64,000 bases of DNA from Corynebacterium afermentans subsp. lipophilum (GTDB lineage: Bacteria > Actinomycetota > Actinomycetes > Mycobacteriales > Mycobacteriaceae), in the NCBI RefSeq assembly GCF_030408375.1, contig NZ_CP046530.1, positions 620,001 through 684,000 of the forward strand, given 5' to 3'. Positions 22,098-30,151 of the stretch are shown here, one piece after another. The translations under genes were made by a program, and so were the position numbers. Positions within the stretch are counted from its first letter, which is position 1. Every line of letters begins with the position of its first letter. Under the pieces are notes generated by a model, which saw only the letters and a list, made by a program, of their open reading frames with translations, had not been told where the DNA came from and made no database searches.

Positions 22098-22601
22098 GTC
22101 CCCGCTTTGCGGACAACCGTGGCGTAACCACCCGGCAGGGCGTGAGTCATTCACTGGGGGCGGAATAGGTCGCGGGGCCAGCACACGCAGCCACGATGAC
22201 GCTTACTGCGGGGCGAAAGTCGAGTACCGGACGTCGAGTACGCCCGCGTACACCGATGGACTCGACCTCCACTACTCGACCAACAACGCACCCACAAAAA
22301 CCCGGGGCCGGTCCAGACTCCCCATTGCGGACAACCGCGGCGGCACCAACTATGGGCGCGTACCCACGGATCATTTGTCTGGCGGTTTCGTAGAAGCTGA
22401 CGCCGGCTATTTCTCACCTGGGTAAACAGCGGCCGAAAATGGCTGGATCGTCAACGTTTACGAAAGCCACCCCCGCGAAACTCCGCAACGCCGATAACCA
22501 CGACAGCACCAACAATGGGGCACGCCCACGAAACCGTGGTTCCAGATCGGACTCCGCATTGCGGACAACTGCGCCCGCACCCATCATGGGTCTGCGCCCA
22601 C
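22098..22601. repeat. Degenerate repeat array downstream of the rRNA operon
   Basis: Three related units of about 52 bp lie at 22316-22367, 22479-22529 and 22550-22601, with a shorter relative at 22098-22135. The best two share GACTCC(C/G)CATTGCGGACAAC, then GCACC, ATGGG and CCCAC in the same order and spacing, roughly 80 percent identical. The last two units are tandem with a period of about 71 bp. Read on the - strand the units give similar peptides (VVRNGESG / VVRNAESD), but no frame spans all copies. The whole interval 22061-22652 holds no gene I can support. Confidence 0.65.
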
Positions 22602-22652
22602 CAACTACCGAGCCCGGCACCCCCGTCTTCACCACCCCCGGAAACAGGAGCG

Positions 22653-23306
22653 CTAGAGCTCCACGAGGGAGTTCTTGGAGCGCTCGACGAGTTCGGCCTT
22701 CTTGCGGGCGCGCTCTAGCGTGGACCACTGGTCCTGGGGGATCGACTTCCGGGCGGAGGTGACCACGGCCTCGTCGGGCGTGCCCCAGGCGATCGGCATG
22801 GGCGTGATGGTCTGCCAGTGCTGTTGGTCGCGGGCGGAGCGTTGTGCGCCTACGGCGGCGACCGGTACCTTGGTGCCCACCTTGTCGGCGGTGTTCGGCA
22901 GCGGCTGCATCACTCGGGAGGTGATGGCCCAGCGCGGGGGAAGGGCAGGATCCACGTTGAGGTTCACCAGCGCGGTCAGCGTCACCGTCGTTCCGGCGCG
23001 CTCCGTGATTATGGCGGGGGCGAGGGGGTTGGAGTCGTAGATGTCCTGGGTCTTGCCCACGCTGCGCGGAATCAGCAGCGCGACCACCAGCATCAAAATG
23101 CCGAACAGTACGGCGCCAAAACTACCGAGCCAGTGCCACGGCGAGGACGGGTCCACAAGGAACCAGACGGCAACGCCGACGATCAGGGAGATGACAAAGA
23201 TCGCGATGCCGGATGCGACGAGGCTGCGGGTGTCGCGCACCATTTCGTTGTGCTGCTTCGCAAACTCCTCGTCGACGTCGAACTTGAATACCTTCATGCC
23301 ACTCAT
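22653..23306 (-). CDS. Membrane protein, possibly DUF3239 family
   Basis: A protein of about 217 aa with a charged N-terminus (KVFKFDVDEEFAKQHNEM) and two hydrophobic helices (about residues 28-50 and 60-80). A soluble C-terminal domain begins TQDIYDSNPLAPAIITERAGTTVTL and ends in a charged, possibly coiled, segment (TLERARKKAELVERSKNSL). It resembles the corynebacterial DUF3239 family; that assignment is from memory of the sequence pattern. Starts at 23315, 23306 and 23297 are all in frame and none has a clear ribosome-binding site. It follows the XPB helicase gene closely and is probably co-transcribed. Confidence 0.7.
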   Translation of the reverse strand: MSGMKVFKFDVDEEFAKQHNEMVRDTRSLVASGIAIFVISLIVGVAVWFLVDPSSPWHWLGSFGAVLFGILMLVVALLIPRSVGKTQDIYDSNPLAPAIITERAGTTVTLTALVNLNVDPALPPRWAITSRVMQPLPNTADKVGTKVPVAAVGAQRSARDQQHWQTITPMPIAWGTPDEAVVTSARKSIPQDQWSTLERARKKAELVERSKNSLVEL

Positions 23307-23317
23307 GGCATACAAGT

Positions 23318-24958
23318 CTAAAGGTCGGCGGCGTCGACCAACCGGTACGCGTAGCCCTGCTCGGCTAGGAAGCGTTGGCGGTGCATGGCGTACTCGGAGT
23401 CCAGGGTGTCGCGGGCGACGACGGTGTAAAACACTGCTTCGGCGCCGTCGGATTTGGGGCGCAGCAACCGTCCCAGCCGCTGCGCTTCTTCCTGCCGGGA
23501 GCCGAAGGTGCCGGAGACCTGGATGGCCACGGCGGCTTCGGGCAGGTCGATGGAGAAGTTGGCCACCTTGGACACCACCAGGGTGGAGATTTCGCCGTCC
23601 CGGAATGCCTGGAAGGCTGCTTCGCGTTTCTTGGTGGTGGTTTTGCCGTCGATCAGCGGGGCGTCGATACGCGCGGCGATCTCCTCGAGCTGCTCCACGT
23701 ACGCGCCGATGATCAAGATCTGCTGGCCCTTATGCGTTGCCAGCAGCCTATCGACGACCTCCAGCTTGCCCGCCGAACAAGCCGCCAGACGGTAACGCTC
23801 GCGGGTCTCGGCGGTGGCGTAGGTGAGGCGCTCCTCGTCGGTGAGTGTGGTACGGACCTCGACGCATTCGGCGGTGGCGATGTAGCCGGCCATCTCGAGT
23901 TCTTTCCAGGGTGCGTCGTAACGCTTGGGGCCGATGAGTGAGAACACGTCATCCTCGCGGCCGTCCTCGCGCACGAGCGTGGCGGTAAGCCCCAGCCGGC
24001 GGCGCGACTGCAGGTCTGCTGCCATGCGGAATACCGGCGCGGGCAGGAGGTGGACTTCGTCGTAGATGATTAGGCCCCAGTCGCGGGAGTCGAAGAGCTC
24101 GAGCGCGCGGTACTCGCCCTTGGTTTTGCGGGTGACCACCTGGTAGGTGGCGATGGTGACGGGGCGGATCTCCTTCTTCTCCCCGGAGTATTCGCCGATT
24201 TCCTCGGGTGTCAGGGTGGTGCGGCGCAGCAGCTCGTCGCGCCACTGGCGGCCGGCGACGGTGTTGGTGACCAAGATCAAGGTGGTGGTCTGCGCCTGCG
24301 CCATCGACGCCGCGCCGACGATGGTTTTGCCGGCGCCGCAGGGCAGGACGACAACACCGGAGCCGCCTTCCCAGAAGGATTCGGCGGCGTATTGCTGGTA
24401 GTCGCGAAGCTGCCAGCCGTCGTGGTTTAGCGCGATCGGGTGGGATTCGCCGTCGACGTAGCCGGCCAGGTCCTCCACGGGCCAGCCCAGCTTGGTCAGC
24501 TCCTGCTTGATTTGGCCGCGGGCGGAGGGGTGGACGGGGGCCGTGGTGTCGTCGATAGGCTTGGCGATCAGGGGCTGGATCTTCTTCGAGCGGGTGACCT
24601 CGGTGAGGATCGCGGCGTCGTCCGCCTCCAGTATCAGCCCGTGCGCGGGGTGCTTGACCAGCTTGAGGCGGCCGTAACGGGCCATGGTTTCGGCGACGTC
24701 GACGAGCAGCGCCTGTGGCACTGGGAAGCGGGAGTAGCGCTCGAGCACGTCCACGGCCTGCTCGGCATCGAAGCCGGCCGCGCGGGCGTTCCACAGCGCC
24801 AGCGGGGTGATGCGGTAGGTGTGGATGTGCTCGGGCGCGCGCTCGAGCTCCGCGAACGGGGCGAGCGCGGCGCGAGCCTTTGGCGCGTCCGGGTGCGCGA
24901 CTTCGAGCAGGACGGTCTTGTCCGATTGGACGATCAGTGGGCCGTCGCCGAGAGCCAT
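23318..24958 (-). CDS. XPB/ERCC3-type DNA repair helicase
   Basis: A superfamily 2 helicase of 546 aa. The N-terminal XPB-like damage-recognition region is followed by Walker A PCGAGKT and motif II YDEVHLL (DEVH, as in XPB). The motif SATLVRED-type region appears as LTATLVREDGRED, and motif VI is QRLGRLLRP. Actinobacterial XPB unwinds DNA 3'-5' and is implicated in repair. It is the orthologue of mycobacterial Rv0861c. The downstream membrane protein gene almost abuts it; the ParD-type gene diverges 35 bp away. Confidence 0.9.
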   Translation of the reverse strand: MALGDGPLIVQSDKTVLLEVAHPDAPKARAALAPFAELERAPEHIHTYRITPLALWNARAAGFDAEQAVDVLERYSRFPVPQALLVDVAETMARYGRLKLVKHPAHGLILEADDAAILTEVTRSKKIQPLIAKPIDDTTAPVHPSARGQIKQELTKLGWPVEDLAGYVDGESHPIALNHDGWQLRDYQQYAAESFWEGGSGVVVLPCGAGKTIVGAASMAQAQTTTLILVTNTVAGRQWRDELLRRTTLTPEEIGEYSGEKKEIRPVTIATYQVVTRKTKGEYRALELFDSRDWGLIIYDEVHLLPAPVFRMAADLQSRRRLGLTATLVREDGREDDVFSLIGPKRYDAPWKELEMAGYIATAECVEVRTTLTDEERLTYATAETRERYRLAACSAGKLEVVDRLLATHKGQQILIIGAYVEQLEEIAARIDAPLIDGKTTTKKREAAFQAFRDGEISTLVVSKVANFSIDLPEAAVAIQVSGTFGSRQEEAQRLGRLLRPKSDGAEAVFYTVVARDTLDSEYAMHRQRFLAEQGYAYRLVDAADL

Positions 24959-24993
24959 GCGATCTACTCCTAAATGTTGGTAGCGTGCCGTGT

Positions 24994-25212
24994 ATGGCTA
25001 AGAACACTTCAGTTGTACTCGGCGAACGCTACGACACGTTCATCGCCCAGCTCATTCAGGACGGCCGCTACGCCTCCGCCAGTGAAGTCCTGCGCGAAGG
25101 CCTGCGGCTGGTGGAGGAGCGCGAGCGCAAATTCGAGATCGTTCGCAAGGCTGCGGAGTCGGGGGAGCTCGGGGGTGTGGACCCGCAGCAGCTTATCGAC
25201 GAGCTCCGCTAG
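24994..25212 (+). CDS. ParD-family antitoxin without an adjacent toxin
   Basis: A 72-aa protein. MAKNTSVVLGERYDTFIAQLIQDGRYASASEVLREGLRLVEERE is a ribbon-helix-helix DNA-binding domain followed by the antitoxin helix of the ParD/CopG type. ParD normally binds and blocks a ParE/RelE toxin encoded directly downstream. Here the stop overlaps the end of the converging ABC permease by 4 bp, and no toxin-like frame is found on either side. It may be a solitary regulator, a remnant, or may neutralise a toxin elsewhere. The ATG at 24994 is the only start giving the typical N-terminus. Confidence 0.82.
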   Translation: MAKNTSVVLGERYDTFIAQLIQDGRYASASEVLREGLRLVEERERKFEIVRKAAESGELGGVDPQQLIDELR

Positions 25213-26390
25213 CCCCTGCGCAGCAGCTGCGACCATTTGGTCGCGCTGCCGTTGTTGAGAATCGTCCGCTTGTAGATGCGGGCGGCGGCCCACACCGCCA
25301 GCGCCGTCGCGAGTGCTGCGAGGACGAAGGAGCCGGCCAGCTGCGCCGCGGTGAAGTCCCCGGCCGCATACGACAGCGGCGCGGCGAAAATGGAAAACGG
25401 CGGGATCCAGCTCATCACCTGCATCCAGGTGGCATCGGTGCTCATCCAGCCGAAGCCGGGGATGTACGCGGACGCCATGATCAGCAGCAGGATCGGCATC
25501 TGGGTGGACTGCAGGTCCTCGGTGCGCTGCACCATCGCACCCGCCGCGGCATAGAGGGCACCGAAGAACAGCATCGCCAGTGTCCACGCGATCAGCAGGA
25601 TGGGGACGACGGCCCAGTCGAACTCGATGTCGTCCACGAGTCCGGAGACCTTCAGCCCAACAACGCCGACAACCAGGAGCACGGCGGTGGCGACGAAGCC
25701 CAGCGCGAGGGTGCCCAGCAGCTTGCCGGCCAAAAAGTCCAGGGGGCGCACCGACGCGAGCACGAGCTCCACCACGCGGGAGGACTTCTCCTCTGTGACG
25801 CGGCTGCCCACCTGCGCGGCGAAGGTGATCACGGTGAAGATCACCACCATCAGCGCGATAAACGTGGTGAGCAGTCGCAGGAGCTGCTGCTCGGTGTCTC
25901 CGCTGTCGTTGATGTCTACCGGTACGACTTCGATCTGCGGGGAGGCGGCTTCGTAATCTGCGGCGGAGATGCCCAGGTTGTCCAGGGTCTCTGCGCGCGA
26001 GTACTGCTGCGATAGTCCCTCGAGGCCGGCGAGGATGCTCGTCGATGGCATTCCGTCGCTGACGACCTCCCAACGGTTTTCCTCGGCCACCAGCGCGGCC
26101 TTGACGTCGCCGTCGCGGACGAGTTGCTCAGCTTCGTTACGGTCGGCGGCGGCGCGCCCGTCGTAGCCGGCGTCGTTGAGCAGCTGCGGGTCCACGCCCA
26201 CCGCGGCGACCGCCGGGCCGGCCTCGCCGGACTCGTCCTTGTCTTTTTGCCAGGCGGCGAAGCCGATGAAACCCAGTATGGCCAACAGGAGGATCACCAG
26301 CGAGATGATGGTGCCCTTCTTCAGCAGCAAAATCTGGACTTCCCGCTTGGCGGTAGTAGTGATCGTGTGCATGGGGGAGTACGGCTTCAT
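25209..26390 (-). CDS. ABC exporter permease (NatB / ABC-2 type)
   Basis: A 393-aa ABC-2 type permease. One membrane helix lies near the N-terminus (about residues 25-45) and a large extracytoplasmic domain follows (about 50-180). Five more helices fill the C-terminal half, with FAAQVGSRVTEEKSSRVVELVLASVRPLDFLAGKL marking the NatB-type family. Related exporters move Na+ or peptides; the cargo here is unknown. The ATG overlaps the ATPase stop by one base (TAATG). Confidence 0.88.
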   Translation of the reverse strand: MKPYSPMHTITTTAKREVQILLLKKGTIISLVILLLAILGFIGFAAWQKDKDESGEAGPAVAAVGVDPQLLNDAGYDGRAAADRNEAEQLVRDGDVKAALVAEENRWEVVSDGMPSTSILAGLEGLSQQYSRAETLDNLGISAADYEAASPQIEVVPVDINDSGDTEQQLLRLLTTFIALMVVIFTVITFAAQVGSRVTEEKSSRVVELVLASVRPLDFLAGKLLGTLALGFVATAVLLVVGVVGLKVSGLVDDIEFDWAVVPILLIAWTLAMLFFGALYAAAGAMVQRTEDLQSTQMPILLLIMASAYIPGFGWMSTDATWMQVMSWIPPFSIFAAPLSYAAGDFTAAQLAGSFVLAALATALAVWAAARIYKRTILNNGSATKWSQLLRRG

Positions 26391-27268
26391 TACTGCACAA
26401 CCTCCTTGAACAGGTCGGCCAGATCCGGCACGACGCGGGTGAACTCGTGGACTGGGCCGGCGGCCATGGCGGCTTGCAGGATGCGTTGGTCGTCCTGGGC
26501 GCTTGGGGCTTCGAGGATGACGTGGGTGGCGGAGTCGTCGATAAGCTTCATGCCCTCCGGGATCCAGCCGCGCGCTTGCGTGCCGACGCGGAACCGAACC
26601 GGCCCGCCCGAGCGCAGCTCGTCGACGGTGCCCTCGGCGACCATGCGGCCGCGGGTGACGATGCCGATGCGGTCGCACAGGCGCTGCACCAGATCCAGCT
26701 GGTGGGAGGAGAAGATGACGGGCACTCCTGCCCGGGCGCGGTCGGTGAGCATCGTGCTCATCACGTCCACGGCGACGGGGTCGAGGCCGGAAAACGGCTC
26801 GTCCAGGATAAGGATGTCCGGGTCGTGGATAAGCGACGCGGCGAGCTGGACGCGCTGCTGGTTGCCCAGTGAGAGGTCGTCGAGCTTGTCGCCCAGGCGC
26901 TCGCCGAGGCCGAGCTGGTCGAGCAGCTCGGTGCCGCGCTTCTTTGCGGCTTTGCCGTCGACGCCGTGCAGCTTGGCCAGGAAAACAAGCTGGTCCAGGA
27001 TCTTTTCCTTGCCGTACAGGCCGCGCTCCTCGGGCATGTAGCCGATGCGGCGGCGGGTGTCGTCGTCAAGCGGGCGCCCGTCGAGGAGCACCTCGCCCGA
27101 ATCAGCGGCGAGCACGCCGAGGGCGATGCGCATCGTGGTGGACTTGCCGGCGCCGTTGGAGCCGACGAAGCCGTACATCTCGCCGTCGTGGACGGTGAAA
27201 CTCATGCCGTCGAGGGCTTGGACGTCGCCGAAGCGCTTGTTCAGATTGCGGATTTCGATTGTTGTCAC
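26390..27268 (-). CDS. ABC exporter ATP-binding protein (NatA type)
   Basis: A 292-aa ATPase with Walker A GSNGAGKS at residues 36-43, signature LSLGNQQR, Walker B ILDEPFSGLDP and switch His in FSSHQLD. The LSLGNQQR signature and the C-terminal regulatory extension (about 215-292) are typical of the NatA group. It is the first gene of a two-gene exporter operon with the NatB-like permease and is divergent from the FAD/Fe-S dehydrogenase. Confidence 0.9.
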   Translation of the reverse strand: MTTIEIRNLNKRFGDVQALDGMSFTVHDGEMYGFVGSNGAGKSTTMRIALGVLAADSGEVLLDGRPLDDDTRRRIGYMPEERGLYGKEKILDQLVFLAKLHGVDGKAAKKRGTELLDQLGLGERLGDKLDDLSLGNQQRVQLAASLIHDPDILILDEPFSGLDPVAVDVMSTMLTDRARAGVPVIFSSHQLDLVQRLCDRIGIVTRGRMVAEGTVDELRSGGPVRFRVGTQARGWIPEGMKLIDDSATHVILEAPSAQDDQRILQAAMAAGPVHEFTRVVPDLADLFKEVVQ

Positions 27269-27334
27269 ACGTCTAAATTACCAATAAAGTACCGAAGTTC
27301 GGGTAGCGGACAGAGGCGGGGCTAGCATGGATTT

Positions 27335-30151
27335 ATGACCACAACCATTTCCTCCCCTGAAGAGCATTTGTCCCGCGAACTCGGCTCCGACCAGGCGCTT
27401 TCCACCCGCCCGATCGACCGGATCAAGTACGCCCACGACGCGTCGCACTTCCTCTACACCCCGGACGTGGTGGTGGAAGCCCGCACCGCCCACGACGTGG
27501 CGGCAGCTTTCCGCGCCTCCGCCTCCTCCGGCGCCCCGGTGGTGCTGCGTGGCGGCGGCACCTCCCTGTCCGGCCAGGCCGGCGGTGCGGGCATGCTCGT
27601 GGACGTGCGCAAGCACTTCCGCGGCGTGGAAGTCCTCGACGGCGGCAAGCGCGTGTGCGTCCAGCCCGGCTCCACGGTGCGGCAGGTCAACGCCCACCTC
27701 GCCCCGTACGGCCGCAAGATCGGCCCGGACCCCGCGTCCGAAGGCGCGGCGACCATGGGAGGCGTGATCGCCAACAACTCCTCCGGCATGGCCTGCGGCA
27801 CGCAGTACAACTCCTACAACACCATCGAATCGATGACGTTCGTGCTGCCTTCCGGCACCGTCATCAACACGGCGCATAAGGACGCGGAGGCGCAGTTTGC
27901 GCGGGAGGAGGCGGAGCTCGTCGCAAAGCTGGAGCACCTCAAGCGCCGCGTGCGCGAGAACAAGGAATCCGTGGCCACCATCGAGCGCCACTTCGCGCTG
28001 AAGAACACGATGGGCTACTCGTTGAATGCGTTCCTGGACTACGAGTCGCCTCTGGACATCTTCATGCACCTGCTGGTCGCGTCCGAGGGCACGCTCGCGT
28101 TCATCGCGGAGGCCGTGCTGCGCACTATTGAGGTGCCGAAGCTGAAAACCACCACTATCGCGGTGTACCCGACGCTGGACGCGGCGACGCGCTCGCTGCC
28201 CGCGCTGTTCGACTCGAAGGCCGCCACGCTTGAGCTGATGGACTCGCGCTCCATCAAGGTCGGCCGCACCTTCGACTCGGTGCCAGAACAGATCACCGGC
28301 TTCGAACTGTCCGGCCAGGCGGCGCTGCTCATCGAGTACCACGCAAACGAGGCCGATGAGCTGCGCGAATACGAAGCCGCCGGCTCGAAGCTGCTGGAGG
28401 GGTTTGACCTGCAGACCCCGGCGGCCTTCACCACCGACGCCGCCGAGGCCGCCAAGGCCTGGGCCTTCCGCAAGGGCCTCTACGCCCAGGTCGCGGAGGC
28501 GCGCCCGTCCGGCACCACCGCGCTGCTCGAGGACATCGCCGTGCCCGTGGGCGACCTCGCCGACACGTGCGGCGGGTTGCAGCAGCTTTTCGACGCCTAC
28601 CGCTACGACGACGCCGTCATCTTCGGCCACGCCAAAGACGGCAACATCCACTTCCTCATCACCGACCGCTTCGAAGGCGACGAGAACCTCTCCCGCTATG
28701 ACGGCTTCAACGAGGAGATGGTCGACCTCGTGCTCGGCGCCGGCGGCAACCTGAAGGCCGAGCACGGCACCGGGCGCGTGATGGCGCCGTACGTGCGCCG
28801 CCAGTACGGCGAGGAACTCTACGAGGTCATGGTGGAGCTCAAGCGCGCCGCCGACCCGCGCGGGGTGATGAACCCGGGCGTGATCATCACCGACGACGAG
28901 CGCGAGCACATGAAGAACTTCAAGCTCAACCCGCAGGTGGAAGACGAAATCGACTCGTGCGTGGAGTGCGGCTACTGCGAGCCGGTGTGCCCCTCGCGCG
29001 ACATCACTATGACCCCGCGCCAGCGCATCGTGGTGCGCCGTGCCCGCGCGAAGGCGATCCAGGAAGGCGACACCGAGCTGGTCAAGCACCTCGACGAGGC
29101 CTACCAGTACGACGGCATCGACACCTGCGCCGTGGACTCGATGTGCGTGACCGCCTGCCCGGTGAAGATCGATACCGGCAAGTTCATTAAATCCCTGCGC
29201 CGCGGCCAGGCGGGAGCTGCGGAATCCGCCGGCTGGGCGGCCGCGGCGAAGGCGTGGGGCCCGGGCAACACGCTGGCCTCGGCGGCGTTGACCGGCGCCT
29301 ACTACATGCCGACCAAACTGGTGCAGAAGGTCACCGACGTCGCCCGCGGGCTGGTGGGCGATGACACGGTGCCGCAGTACCGCCCCGAACTGTCCAAGGG
29401 CGGGGTGAAGCGCTCCAAGGCGTTCGGCACCCGCATCGGCGCGCCGGGCGCGGAGCCGGCGGGCGTGTTCGTCCCCGCGTGCGTGAACTCCATGTTCGGG
29501 CCGCAGGGCGAGGGTGTGGGCGCCTCCGAGGCGTTTGCGAAGCTGGTCGAGCGTGCGGGGCTCGCGCTGTCCGTCCCGGAGGGCATCGACGGGATGTGCT
29601 GCGGGACCCCGTGGGCGTCGAAAGGCATGAGCACGGGCCACGACATCATGCAGCGCCGCGTCAACGACCAGCTCATCGCCGCCACCGACGGCGGGCGCCT
29701 GCCGGTGGTCGTGGACGCGTCCAGCTGCACCCACGGTTTCCGCGACATGGCCGAGGGCATCGGCATCAAGGTCATCGATGCCATCGAGTTCGTCGAGGAC
29801 CAGGTGCTCGAGCGCCTCGAGGTGAAGCAGAAGGTGGACTCTGTGACGTTGCACCCGACGTGTTCGGCGACGCACCTTGGGATCGTCGATACGCTGGCGC
29901 GCGTCGCTGGTGCCGCGGCCGAAGATGTGCGCGTGCCCGCCGAGTGGAACTGCTGCGGCTACGCGGGCGACCGCGGCATGCTGCACCCGGAGCTGACCCA
30001 CGCTGCGACGAAGCGCGAGGCGGCGCAGGCGGCCGAGCTGGGGTCGGCCTGCCATGCGTCGTCCAACCGCACCTGCGAGCTGGGCCTAACCGCGGCGACC
30101 GGTAAGGACTACGAGCACATCCTGGAAATCCTGGAGCGCGTCAGCCGCTAG
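27335..30151 (+). CDS. FAD-linked and Fe-S dehydrogenase, D-2-hydroxyacid type (GlcD-GlpC fusion)
   Basis: A 938-aa fusion. The N-terminal FAD-binding PCMH domain has VVLRGGGTSLSGQAGG and MGGVIANNSSGMACG, followed by a FAD-oxidase C-terminal domain (FGHAKDGNIHF, AEHGTGR). A ferredoxin-like module follows with CVECGYCEPVCP (Cys from 542) and CAVDSMCVTACPVK (from 598). Two CCG domains close the protein, with MCCGTPWASKG (755) and WNCCGYAGDRG (873). Such proteins oxidise D-lactate, D-2-hydroxyglutarate or similar acids and pass electrons to the respiratory chain. All visible cofactor residues are intact. The exact substrate is unresolved. Confidence 0.87.
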   Translation: MTTTISSPEEHLSRELGSDQALSTRPIDRIKYAHDASHFLYTPDVVVEARTAHDVAAAFRASASSGAPVVLRGGGTSLSGQAGGAGMLVDVRKHFRGVEVLDGGKRVCVQPGSTVRQVNAHLAPYGRKIGPDPASEGAATMGGVIANNSSGMACGTQYNSYNTIESMTFVLPSGTVINTAHKDAEAQFAREEAELVAKLEHLKRRVRENKESVATIERHFALKNTMGYSLNAFLDYESPLDIFMHLLVASEGTLAFIAEAVLRTIEVPKLKTTTIAVYPTLDAATRSLPALFDSKAATLELMDSRSIKVGRTFDSVPEQITGFELSGQAALLIEYHANEADELREYEAAGSKLLEGFDLQTPAAFTTDAAEAAKAWAFRKGLYAQVAEARPSGTTALLEDIAVPVGDLADTCGGLQQLFDAYRYDDAVIFGHAKDGNIHFLITDRFEGDENLSRYDGFNEEMVDLVLGAGGNLKAEHGTGRVMAPYVRRQYGEELYEVMVELKRAADPRGVMNPGVIITDDEREHMKNFKLNPQVEDEIDSCVECGYCEPVCPSRDITMTPRQRIVVRRARAKAIQEGDTELVKHLDEAYQYDGIDTCAVDSMCVTACPVKIDTGKFIKSLRRGQAGAAESAGWAAAAKAWGPGNTLASAALTGAYYMPTKLVQKVTDVARGLVGDDTVPQYRPELSKGGVKRSKAFGTRIGAPGAEPAGVFVPACVNSMFGPQGEGVGASEAFAKLVERAGLALSVPEGIDGMCCGTPWASKGMSTGHDIMQRRVNDQLIAATDGGRLPVVVDASSCTHGFRDMAEGIGIKVIDAIEFVEDQVLERLEVKQKVDSVTLHPTCSATHLGIVDTLARVAGAAAEDVRVPAEWNCCGYAGDRGMLHPELTHAATKREAAQAAELGSACHASSNRTCELGLTAATGKDYEHILEILERVSR

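Noticed and set aside
22147..22728. Two - strand frames of 75-104 codons in the repeat region
   Set aside because: Similar peptides arise only because the DNA repeats; no ribosome-binding site and no frame covers all units.
27278..30055. A 925-codon open frame on the - strand opposite the FAD/Fe-S dehydrogenase
   Set aside because: His/Arg/Val-rich composition typical of GC-rich antisense frames; the + strand has complete FAD and Fe-S motifs.
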